Program-made: the position numbers and the translations under genes
The notes under the pieces: model-generated
Database searches by the model: none
The model's input: the letters and a program-made list of their open reading frames with translations, nothing else
Told to the model about the DNA's origin: nothing
Part shown: positions 17,466 to 24,685 of the stretch, in pieces
Position numbering within the stretch: the first letter of the stretch is position 1
Layout of the letters: every line of letters starts with the position of its first letter
Assembly (NCBI GenBank): GCA_029880325.1
Contig: JAOUOP010000027.1
Span: 37,128-101,127 of the forward strand
Source: Myxococcales bacterium
GTDB lineage: Bacteria > Myxococcota_A > Polyangia > Polyangiales > JAFGIB01
Length of the DNA: 64,000 nucleotides
Direction of reading: 5' to 3'

Positions 17466-17846
17466 GATCGCTCCGGTCTTCGGGGGGATGGGCGCCTGCG
17501 TCCTGCTGAGAGGCCTTCCCCTAACCTAGTTCGGCTGCCCGTAGTCGAGCATTCGGGATCTGCCGAGAAGCGATCGAATTTGTTGTCGGGATCCTCCGGT
17601 GCGCCCAGAAACCGAGGGTCGGCATGTCTGATGCACGTTTATCTGTGAGATAAGTCACAGCGGAAACCCGGACAAGAAAAGCAGGTGACGGAGGATCTAG
17701 ACCCGGTGCCGATTGGGGACAAGGGCCGTATAACAATTGAGGAGTCCCGAGTCTGGCCCAGCGTTTGGGCAATTCCGATCGCGGCGCTTGAAAGGCCCTG
17801 CTAGCGCGCCGAAGTCGGTGCGGTCTGGCTTGTCCGGGAGAACACC
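17466..17846. promoter_or_regulatory. Divergent regulatory spacer between two regulators
   Basis: This 381-nt region separates the LuxR-type gene (minus) from the receiver-PATAN gene (plus). It contains overlapping dyads at 17639-17659 and a GGGAG ribosome binding site just before 17847. No protein-coding frame is convincing. Confidence 0.6.
17639..17659. promoter_or_regulatory. Perfect CRP-type box overlapping a second palindrome
   Basis: Positions 17644-17659 read TGTGA-N6-TCACA, an exact match to the CRP/FNR-family consensus half-sites with the correct 6-nt spacing. A second dyad, TTATCT-GTG-AGATAA (17639-17653), overlaps it. The site lies about 180-190 nt from either start codon. Regulation by a CRP-family protein is inference; no such regulator is encoded in the window. 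Confidence 0.55.
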
Positions 17847-19001
17847 ATGAGCGAACGCGTGCTCATCGTGGATGACGATCCACAGCTACTCGATACCCTG
17901 ACGCGCAAGGTGCGAACGTGGGGGTTCGACGTGACCGAGGCGGCCTCGGCCGAGGGGGCGCTGCGGGAACTCGGAAACGGCGACTTCAACGTCATGGTGA
18001 CGGACCTGCGTCTCGGGGGGGTCGACGGCATCGACCTGATTCGCGAGGCTCGCAGCGTCTCTCCGCGCACCCATACCGTCTTGATGAGCGCGTACGCAAC
18101 CGCGCGCGACCATCAACTGGCCACCGACAACGGCACCGTACGTGTCCTGTGCAAGCCGTTTACTCCGAGCGAGCTGCGCACGGCGATCGGTGATGCCATC
18201 GAAAGCCGCACTAGTTTTCGCGGCACGCTCAGCGGGCTGTCGTTGGTCGACGTTCTGCAGATGCTCCATCTGTCGAGGCGCACTACCAGTATCGTGCTTT
18301 CGGGTGATGCACCCGGCAGCCTGCATTTCAGCGATGGTGAACTCGTACACGCCGAGTGCCGACAACAGGTGGGCACCGAAGCACTCGGTGTTCTGTTGTC
18401 GGCACCCTCGGGCACCATGGCGACGCGGCCGTTCGATCCGGCGACGCCGGCGACGATCGCGATCCCCTTCCAGGCGCTGATCATGGACACCCTTCGCGCC
18501 ATCGACGAAGCGGGTAAAAAGCCCTCGATGTTGCCGCCCGGCATGGACGACAGCAGCCCGCTTTTTGACCTTTGCTTCGAGGCCGATTCTCGGACTGCCA
18601 AGCTCGAGCTGTTGTGCTCGAGGATCGTGGTGGAGACGCCGGGATCTCAGTGCTGTGCAGTGGTCGACTTGGGTTCGAGTCAAGTGCTCGCGGCCTATGG
18701 CGCCAAGGGTGTTGAGGTGGAGTTTGATGATGAGTTTCCTCGGTGGATCAGGCGTCTTTTTCGTGGCCAATTTGTGGCAAAAATCTCTGACGAGTTGGCG
18801 CGCATTCGGGAGAGCGAACCCGATCACCCTCCGCAGTTGAAGGAGATTGTGATTCATACTGCCAATACGCGAGTCTTTCTTCGCGCTGTGGGAGCGACCT
18901 CGGCAGTCCTGGCGCTTGTGTGTAACCCGGAAACCCAGCAGGGGTTCGGGGCGGCTTCTCTGCGCATAGCAGACCCCGAGGTTGCTGCGCTGCTATGTTG
19001 A
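17847..19001 (+). CDS. Receiver-PATAN-roadblock response regulator
   Basis: This 384-residue protein has a receiver (1-122; acceptor D53 in MVTDLRLGGVDG, Lys in LCKPFTPSE), a DUF4388/PATAN domain (about 125-225: FRGTLSGLSLVDVLQMLHLS, LHFSDGELVHAE) and a C-terminal segment (about 265-384) resembling roadblock/LC7 proteins (CCAVVDLGSSQVLAAYG near its start, TSAVLALVCNP near its end). PATAN and roadblock modules are linked in myxobacteria and relatives to small-GTPase or surface-signalling systems. No GTPase gene is adjacent. The start has GGGAG about 8 nt upstream. The roadblock assignment is tentative. Confidence 0.85.
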   Translation: MSERVLIVDDDPQLLDTLTRKVRTWGFDVTEAASAEGALRELGNGDFNVMVTDLRLGGVDGIDLIREARSVSPRTHTVLMSAYATARDHQLATDNGTVRVLCKPFTPSELRTAIGDAIESRTSFRGTLSGLSLVDVLQMLHLSRRTTSIVLSGDAPGSLHFSDGELVHAECRQQVGTEALGVLLSAPSGTMATRPFDPATPATIAIPFQALIMDTLRAIDEAGKKPSMLPPGMDDSSPLFDLCFEADSRTAKLELLCSRIVVETPGSQCCAVVDLGSSQVLAAYGAKGVEVEFDDEFPRWIRRLFRGQFVAKISDELARIRESEPDHPPQLKEIVIHTANTRVFLRAVGATSAVLALVCNPETQQGFGAASLRIADPEVAALLC

Positions 19002-19192
19002 GCCTGCAGTCAGTCGGAGGCGTCCCGGGCGCGAAGGGGAGCGGGCGGCAGCGCGCGCCGGGGTGGCAGGGTGTGTGCGTAGAATCGCGAACAATCGCTC
19101 TGCCCGCCGGAAGCGCCTCACGGGATGGCAGAGTTCGGCGTGGCTGCTCCGAGGCGGGACAATAGTGGCAATAACGACAGGGAAATGGACCC

Positions 19193-20503
19193 GTGATACG
19201 CAATCCAGCGAGAGCCGAAGACCAATCGATCGACGAATCGGGCGAAGCTCCCGGCCTGCACCGAACGGAGCGACGAGGAGAACGCGATGATGCGTCCCTA
19301 GGGCCGCGTGAGGCGTTGCTGTCGGAGTCCAGCCTTCACGATCAGCGAATCCATTTGGCGGGCCGAATGGTTGGAGAGATCGCCCATGACTTCAACAACC
19401 TGTTGGCGACGATGGTGACGTACACCACTCTGGTGCTAGAAACCCTGCCGGCGCGCGATCCGCGTTCTGAAGACCTGCGCGAGGTGATCCGCACGGCCCG
19501 GACGGCGGGCTTTTTGAGCCATCGTTTGCTTTCCTTCTTTCACAAGCGCCCGGTCGAATCGGTCCTGTTGGACGTCGGAGAGGAGTTGCGTGTGCAAGCG
19601 CGGTTGCTGCAGCGTTTGCTCGGAAGTCGGGTGCAGGTTGTGGTGATTCCCTTTGAGGAACGCGCGCACATTCGCATCGATCCGGGGCAGTTCGAGCAGC
19701 TGCTCATGAATTTATCGGTCAACGCGCGAGACGCCATGCCATCCGGTGGCAGGTTGACGCTGCGAGTCGAAACCACGGAGCTGCACGGAGCGACGGGTGA
19801 GGGATGGGTAATCCTTACGGTTTCCGACACGGGCTGCGGAATTGACGAAGCGACACAAAAGCGCCTTTTTGATCCCTTCTACAGTACCAAACGCGGGCGC
19901 GGTGCGGGCCTGGGCCTTGCCACCTGCCGGGCGATCGTGGAGCAGGCGGGCGGTACCATCAGCGTTCGCAGTGCTTGCGACGAAGGCAGTGTCTTCCGTA
20001 TCGAGTTGCCGCGACATCCGTCGCCAGCGCCGGCCCCGGTGAGGGCGGAGCGAGGTGCAGTCGATTGCGAGATCGAACCGGGTGTGGTGATCGTGGTCGA
20101 GGATCAGGCGGAGTTGCTGTCGGCGACGTCGCGGTCGCTGGAACATCTCGGACTCTCCGTCTTGCAGGCCCGCAGCGCCGAGGAGGCCCTGATTGTCGCC
20201 TCCGAGGCGCGGGACCCGGTTCGCCTGGTCATCTCGGACGTGATTTTGCCTGGGCTCAGTGGGGTCGAGTTGATCGAGCGTCTGCGGCTTCGTTTGGGCC
20301 CTGTGGCGGCGATGTTGGTATCGGGGAGCACCGAGGAGCACGGTAGTCGGCGCTTGGAGGCCGAGGGGCCTACACGCTTTCTCGGAAAGCCATTTACTGC
20401 GAGTGAATTGCGAGCGGCCGCGGTGGCCCTGCTCGAGAGCCGTCGTGATTCGGCGCGGCCGCTGGCGTGGAAGGATGGGGAGGTGCGACGTGATGCCCGA
20501 TGA
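19193..20503 (+). CDS. Hybrid histidine kinase with C-terminal receiver
   Basis: This 436-residue soluble hybrid kinase has an H box with H65 in GRMVGEIAHDFNNL, an ATPase domain (N box LLMNLSVNARDAM, G1 SDTGCGI, F box LFDPFYSTKRG, G2 GAGLGLATC) and a C-terminal receiver (about 295-415) with acceptor Asp in VISDVILPGLSG and Lys in FLGKPFTASE. The GTG start at 19193 follows AGGGAA. No sensory domain is visible in the first 50 residues. It overlaps the following kinase gene by 11 nt, so they are likely coexpressed. Confidence 0.88.
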   Translation: MIRNPARAEDQSIDESGEAPGLHRTERRGERDDASLGPREALLSESSLHDQRIHLAGRMVGEIAHDFNNLLATMVTYTTLVLETLPARDPRSEDLREVIRTARTAGFLSHRLLSFFHKRPVESVLLDVGEELRVQARLLQRLLGSRVQVVVIPFEERAHIRIDPGQFEQLLMNLSVNARDAMPSGGRLTLRVETTELHGATGEGWVILTVSDTGCGIDEATQKRLFDPFYSTKRGRGAGLGLATCRAIVEQAGGTISVRSACDEGSVFRIELPRHPSPAPAPVRAERGAVDCEIEPGVVIVVEDQAELLSATSRSLEHLGLSVLQARSAEEALIVASEARDPVRLVISDVILPGLSGVELIERLRLRLGPVAAMLVSGSTEEHGSRRLEAEGPTRFLGKPFTASELRAAAVALLESRRDSARPLAWKDGEVRRDAR

Positions 20504-21695
20504 CGGTAGGGTCGATGGTGCTCTGCACGGTGGTACGGGGGAGGCGGTCGTGGTCGGCCTCGATGTGGGGAGCGCGGCCGGCGGAACTTCGTGCGCGCAG
20601 GTTTCCCGGGAGAAACTGAAGCCGGGTGTCGACGGTGACGGTCGCAGCACCGCGGCGGACGCATCGTTGACCACGGGCGCGGAGACCGAAGAGGACCGTG
20701 TGGACATGGCGGTCGCGGTCTGTGACGAGCACGGCTTGATTCTGGGCCTGACGCGCTTCGCCCGGGAAATCCTGCGCGGCGCGGCCAGGGCTTCAGGAGC
20801 GGATCGGATTCCTGCCGACCTCTGGTTTGCGCTCACCAATGTCAATGATGGTCAGGGAATTCCTTGGAGTCCGACGAGCAAAGTCCGCGGGATCTACAAT
20901 TGTGCGCGCTTCGCCCTCGATGGGGGGCGCTATATCGTGCTGCTTCAGGACAACAGCGATACGCAACAAAGCCTGCTGCAGCGCCTGCACAAGCAGCGTC
21001 TGGAGATGACAGGTCGGCTCGTCGCCATGATCGCCCACGACCTGCGGGTGCCGCTTGCTGCCATCGTATTCAATGCCGACTCGGCCTGGGAGGAGGGGAT
21101 CGAGGACGAGGACCTGGTGATGGCCATGCAAGGCATTCGAACCGCGGCCGAGCGCATCCGGAAGTCCATCGACAACCTGCTGCAATTCGCCAGGTCCGGC
21201 AGTCCGGCTGTGGCCGCTGTCGACCTGCGAGCTGTGGTGGGACGTGTGGAAGCGCTGCTGAGGCCCGGGATGCGCGATGGGGATCATCGTTTCTCGGTGT
21301 CGATTCCGGACGCCGTTGCCACGGTTTCCGGTAACGCGCTTGTGATCGAGCAGGCATTGACGAATCTGGTTCTCAACTCCATGGAGTCCGATACGCGCGG
21401 CGTGCGGATTTTGGTGGCCGCCGAACGCGTCGAGCGCGGCGGTGCTCCGGAGGCGATGCGTAGCGGCGATGATGGCCGGGCTTCGATCATCCGGCTGAAC
21501 GTTTCGGATACGGGCCCCGGGGTTCCGACGGCGCTGACCACGCGCATCTTCGAGCCCTTCTTTACGAGCAAGAGCTCGGGCACCGGTCTTGGGCTGCCGA
21601 TGACCCGCGAGGCCCTGCGCGCCATGGACGGCGAGCTCACACTTGAGCCGAGCGAGTACGGCGCACGGTTCGCGCTGTGGTTTCCGGCCGCGTAG
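20493..21695 (+). CDS. Sensor histidine kinase with PAS-like input
   Basis: This kinase has about 400 residues. After a low-complexity Gly/Ala-rich N terminus comes a PAS-like segment (AVAVCDEHGLILGLTRFA to YIVLLQDNSDTQ). The H box follows in LVAMIAHDLRVPLAAI, then an intact ATPase (N box LTNLVLNSMESD, G1 SDTGPGV, F box IFEPFFTSKSS, G2 GTGLGLPMT). GGGGAGG precedes both the GTG at 20490 and the ATG at 20493; either is possible. The start overlaps the preceding hybrid kinase, and the end is followed by a strong hairpin at 21771. Confidence 0.87.
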   Translation: MPDDGRVDGALHGGTGEAVVVGLDVGSAAGGTSCAQVSREKLKPGVDGDGRSTAADASLTTGAETEEDRVDMAVAVCDEHGLILGLTRFAREILRGAARASGADRIPADLWFALTNVNDGQGIPWSPTSKVRGIYNCARFALDGGRYIVLLQDNSDTQQSLLQRLHKQRLEMTGRLVAMIAHDLRVPLAAIVFNADSAWEEGIEDEDLVMAMQGIRTAAERIRKSIDNLLQFARSGSPAVAAVDLRAVVGRVEALLRPGMRDGDHRFSVSIPDAVATVSGNALVIEQALTNLVLNSMESDTRGVRILVAAERVERGGAPEAMRSGDDGRASIIRLNVSDTGPGVPTALTTRIFEPFFTSKSSGTGLGLPMTREALRAMDGELTLEPSEYGARFALWFPAA

Positions 21696-21770
21696 CGATC
21701 CACGGTGGTGGTCTCCAAGCGGCCTCAGGGGTCACTGGCAAATTGCCGCACGCGTCTTTCCGGAAGAGCG

Positions 21771-21801
21771 AAGGCCCGCCTCGCATCGCGAGACGGGCCT
21801 T
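21771..21801. terminator. Hairpin between convergent genes
   Basis: An AAGGCCCGCCTCGC arm pairs with GCGAGACGGGCCTT across a very short loop, with one mismatch. It lies between the kinase stop (21695) and the stop of the minus-strand monooxygenase-like gene (21833), the position expected for a bidirectional terminator. No T-tract follows on either strand, so factor-independent termination is uncertain. Confidence 0.6.
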
Positions 21802-21832
21802 GCCGCGGTTCCTTCCGGGGTGGTCGGGCGCC

Positions 21833-23389
21833 CTACTCGCCGAACTGCCAGCAGGTGTTGGTGGCGCCGATCAGGCTGAGCACGCCGTTGTCGAGGGCGC
21901 CGGCCGGGTAGGAGAAGGCGAACTGGTAGCACATCTCCTGATTGGTCGACTGGCCGAAGGCGACGGTTCCGCCGCTGTCGTTGAAGAAGGTGCAGGTCGA
22001 CTTGATCGCGTCGTTGGGCTGCAACACGATCGGCGGGTCCATCATGTAGTGAACCTGCCAGTTGAAGTCGAAGGGCTGGTCGAAGACCGTCTCCCAGGTC
22101 GTGCTACCCACGCGCTGCACCTCCGAGCGCATGTTGATGCCGTAGGTGTGCAGGTGGGGCAGGAAGGCCACGATGGTGATTGGGGCGCCCGAGTCGTTGA
22201 TGCAGGTGCCGAACTTGTCGTGCATGCCCGGGCCCATGGTCAGGTTCTCGGTTCCGAGCCAGGTGAGCCCGCCCAGGTTGGGGCGGCCGCCCGGGGGCAC
22301 GGTGCAGAACTGGACCGCGGTTCCGTCGGGCTGGCTGACGCCGGTGGTGTTGTACATATGCCATTGGATCATCAGCTTGCCGCTCGGCGGCAGCTCGATG
22401 GCCATGTCGTCGGGGGTGATGAAGTTGCAGCCGCCCACCGCCCAACCGCCGATTAGCTTCGCGTTGGCGAAGAGGGTGGTGCCGGTGACGTTGACATTGA
22501 CGGTGCCGCCCGGCTGGGTGGTGGTGTAGCCGAAGGCCAGCCAGTGGTGCAGCACTTGGAGGTTGTCGAAGTCGGCGCCGAAGCGGGTGCCGGCCGAGCC
22601 CGCGGGCCAGGGCACGTCGTAGATGAACTCGTGGTAGGACTCGCCCGGCGCAACGTTGAACTTGCTGGTGTCGGTCGGGGAGCTGATGCCGTGGACGCGG
22701 AAGTCGTAGCAAGTCTCGCCAGGTAGGGCGACCAGCGGCTCGTAGGCATCGGCGCCGCCGCATTCATCCTGCAGGGGACCGGGGCCGGTCGGTGCGGGTC
22801 CGGTGTCGCAGACCGCGTCTGCGTCGGTGCCGGCGATGGCGCCGCCGCTCAGCCAGCCGTCGAGCACGAGCTTGTCCTCCGCGCTCAGGGTGCCGCCCTG
22901 GGGCATCTCGCCATTGTCGATGCGGATCTGGGCCACCTCGTAGACCTTCTTGGTCGCGTCCATCAGCGTGTTGGGACCGTACAAGGGTGAATCGCGGTGC
23001 CAGTCCTCGTGGCTGACCAGCTTCATGGCGCCGCCGATGGGGGTCGGTCCGTGGCAGCCGTGACAGGCGTTGGTGACCACCTTGGCCACGTTGCACGGGA
23101 TGGGGGTGCCCGTGGTCGTGGTCACCGGGACGGTGGTGTCGCCGCCAGGCTGTGTGACCGTTCCGGCCTGTTGGCCGGTGCCGGTGCCGGTCCCGGTGCC
23201 CGCCTGCGTGGTCGCCCCGGGATCGTTCCCGCTGGCGCCGGCCGTGGGACCGAAGGTCGTGCTGCCCGGAGGCCTGGCCTCCGGAGCTCCGGCCTCGCCG
23301 CAGGCGGAAAAAATCAGCGCCAGCCCGAGCGCCGCACCCGAGGCGCCGCTGGCAAACAACCGATGCCTCAACCCATTCCAGCTCATCAT
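21833..23389 (-). CDS. Copper type II monooxygenase-like lipoprotein with fused cytochrome c motif
   Basis: The 518-residue protein starts with a lipoprotein signal (lipobox LIFSAC, C30), then a Gly/Thr-rich linker. A short c-type haem segment follows, with CHGCH at 109-113 and possible axial M162 in GEMPQGG. From about 225 it resembles the peptidylglycine/dopamine monooxygenase fold. It has candidate CuA ligands H281/H282 (LQVLHHWLAFG) and H344 (IQWHMYN), and CuB ligands H412/H414 (LPHLHTYG) and M486 (NQEMCYQF). All six expected copper ligands are present. Eukaryotic homologues hydroxylate substrates using ascorbate and O2; here the haem could supply electrons. Substrate is unknown. GGAG before the paired ATGs supports this start. 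A paralogue without haem is at 49715. Confidence 0.82.
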   Translation of the reverse strand: MMSWNGLRHRLFASGASGAALGLALIFSACGEAGAPEARPPGSTTFGPTAGASGNDPGATTQAGTGTGTGTGQQAGTVTQPGGDTTVPVTTTTGTPIPCNVAKVVTNACHGCHGPTPIGGAMKLVSHEDWHRDSPLYGPNTLMDATKKVYEVAQIRIDNGEMPQGGTLSAEDKLVLDGWLSGGAIAGTDADAVCDTGPAPTGPGPLQDECGGADAYEPLVALPGETCYDFRVHGISSPTDTSKFNVAPGESYHEFIYDVPWPAGSAGTRFGADFDNLQVLHHWLAFGYTTTQPGGTVNVNVTGTTLFANAKLIGGWAVGGCNFITPDDMAIELPPSGKLMIQWHMYNTTGVSQPDGTAVQFCTVPPGGRPNLGGLTWLGTENLTMGPGMHDKFGTCINDSGAPITIVAFLPHLHTYGINMRSEVQRVGSTTWETVFDQPFDFNWQVHYMMDPPIVLQPNDAIKSTCTFFNDSGGTVAFGQSTNQEMCYQFAFSYPAGALDNGVLSLIGATNTCWQFGE

Positions 23390-23815
23390 CACGCTCCACA
23401 GATTTCGTTGCCCGAAGGCAGGTTGACTCGCTGCCGCCGCGCGCCCGACTCGTTCGCTGCGGTAAGACCGCATATGAGGACACCGACGACCTGTACCCAA
23501 ATGGCACACTAGCCGAGGAGTGCGCGGGCGGCGAGACTGGCTCAAGGTCAAAAAGGGGTGTGCTTTCGGTAACTTGGCTACATACGGCCCCGTATGAGGA
23601 CGCATGCGAGGGCTAACCCAAAGAGATCCTTGAGGGTTCCCATGTCCAGGGGTCTCGGTAGCCGCAATTGAGGTAGATCAAAGGGCCGAACCGGGCCTCC
23701 CGGAAGGGGCCTATGGGGGGCCGATCGCGCTGGCCTCCGCGCGCGCTGGCGGGGGTTCACCGGTCGCCAGGATGGCCCCAACCGGGGACGCATGGCGCCT
23801 GGTTCCTTTTCCGTT
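23390..23815. promoter_or_regulatory. Promoter-containing spacer upstream of monooxygenase-like gene
   Basis: The 426-nt gap follows the PhoB-type gene (which ends at 23816, minus strand) and precedes the lipoprotein start. It contains a perfect 16-nt palindrome at 23581-23596 and a repeated TATGAGGAC word (about 23472 and 23593). No credible gene is visible. Confidence 0.5.
23581..23596. promoter_or_regulatory. Palindrome CATACGG-CC-CCGTATG, operator candidate
   Basis: Perfect 7-nt arms flank a 2-nt centre, about 190 nt upstream of the monooxygenase-like start and 65 nt past the end of the PhoB-type regulator. A TATGAGGAC word overlapping its right end recurs about 120 nt closer to the lipoprotein gene. 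Confidence 0.45.
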
Positions 23816-24514
23816 TCAGGACTCGGGCGTATCCACGAAGCGGTAGCCCACGCCGCGCACGGTCTCGATGTAGGCGCCGGCGGCGCCGAGCTTGCTGCGC
23901 AGGCGCTTGACGTGGGTGTCCACGGTGCGCGTGGTTTGGTCGCCGGAGGCCTGCCAGACGTCGGTCAGCAGCTGGCCGCGGCTGAGCACCCGGCCGGCGC
24001 GTGCGCTGAGGGTGTCGAGCAGGCGAAATTCGAGGGCGGTCAGCTCGACCTCCACGTCGTCGACCTTCACGCGATGGGCGGAGCTGTCGAGCGCGAGGCG
24101 GCCGTGGCGCCGAACCGTCGTCGGCGCCGTCGGCTGGCGTTCGCTGCGCCTGAGCAGGCCCCGCACCCTGAGCAACAGTTCGCGCACGCTGAAGGGCTTG
24201 ACCACGTAGTCGTCGGCCCCCACCTCGAGGCCCTGGACGCGGTCGATCTCCTCGCCACGCGCTGTCAGCATGATGATCGGGACTTCGCGCGTCTCCGGGC
24301 GCGCGCGCAGCCGCCTGCAGACCTCGGTGCCGGAGATGCCCGGCAGCATCAGGTCCAGCAGAACCAGCGAAGGCGGCGGCTCGCGCAGCGCCAGCATCAT
24401 CGCATCTTCGCCGCTGTGGGCGATGCGCGTGCGGTAGCCCTGGTGCTGGAGGTTGAACTCCAGGGTTGCGGCCAGGTCGCGTTCGTCGTCCACGATCAGG
24501 ATGGTTTCATCCAA
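23816..24514 (-). CDS. OmpR/PhoB-type response regulator
   Basis: This 232-residue regulator has a receiver (2-118; acceptor Asp in LVLLDLMLPGISG, switch Thr in IIMLTARGEE, Lys in VVKPFSVRE) and a winged-helix DNA-binding domain (about 135-228, ending TVRGVGYRFVDTPES with the family signature RGVGYRF). It is transcribed 171 nt downstream of the GAF-PAS hybrid kinase and is its probable partner. The ATG is at 24514. Confidence 0.95.
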   Translation of the reverse strand: MDETILIVDDERDLAATLEFNLQHQGYRTRIAHSGEDAMMLALREPPPSLVLLDLMLPGISGTEVCRRLRARPETREVPIIMLTARGEEIDRVQGLEVGADDYVVKPFSVRELLLRVRGLLRRSERQPTAPTTVRRHGRLALDSSAHRVKVDDVEVELTALEFRLLDTLSARAGRVLSRGQLLTDVWQASGDQTTRTVDTHVKRLRSKLGAAGAYIETVRGVGYRFVDTPES

Positions 24515-24685
24515 AGGGCACCGTCCTGGGGGTCACGCCGCCCGCTGCGTGGGGGAACGGGGCGCGCCAGGGCCGGGTTCCGATGGGGTTGTTGTCGCGT
24601 CGCGCTGGCTCATGGCTGTGGCGCCTCGGTCGTGGCGGGCGCGCCGGAGGCGCTGGACTATGGCGCAGTTTCGCCGCCCCGGCCA

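Noticed and set aside
19712..20845. 377-codon minus-strand frame across two kinases
   Set aside because: It reads through two genes with well-defined kinase motifs on the other strand; composition is typical of GC-rich antisense.
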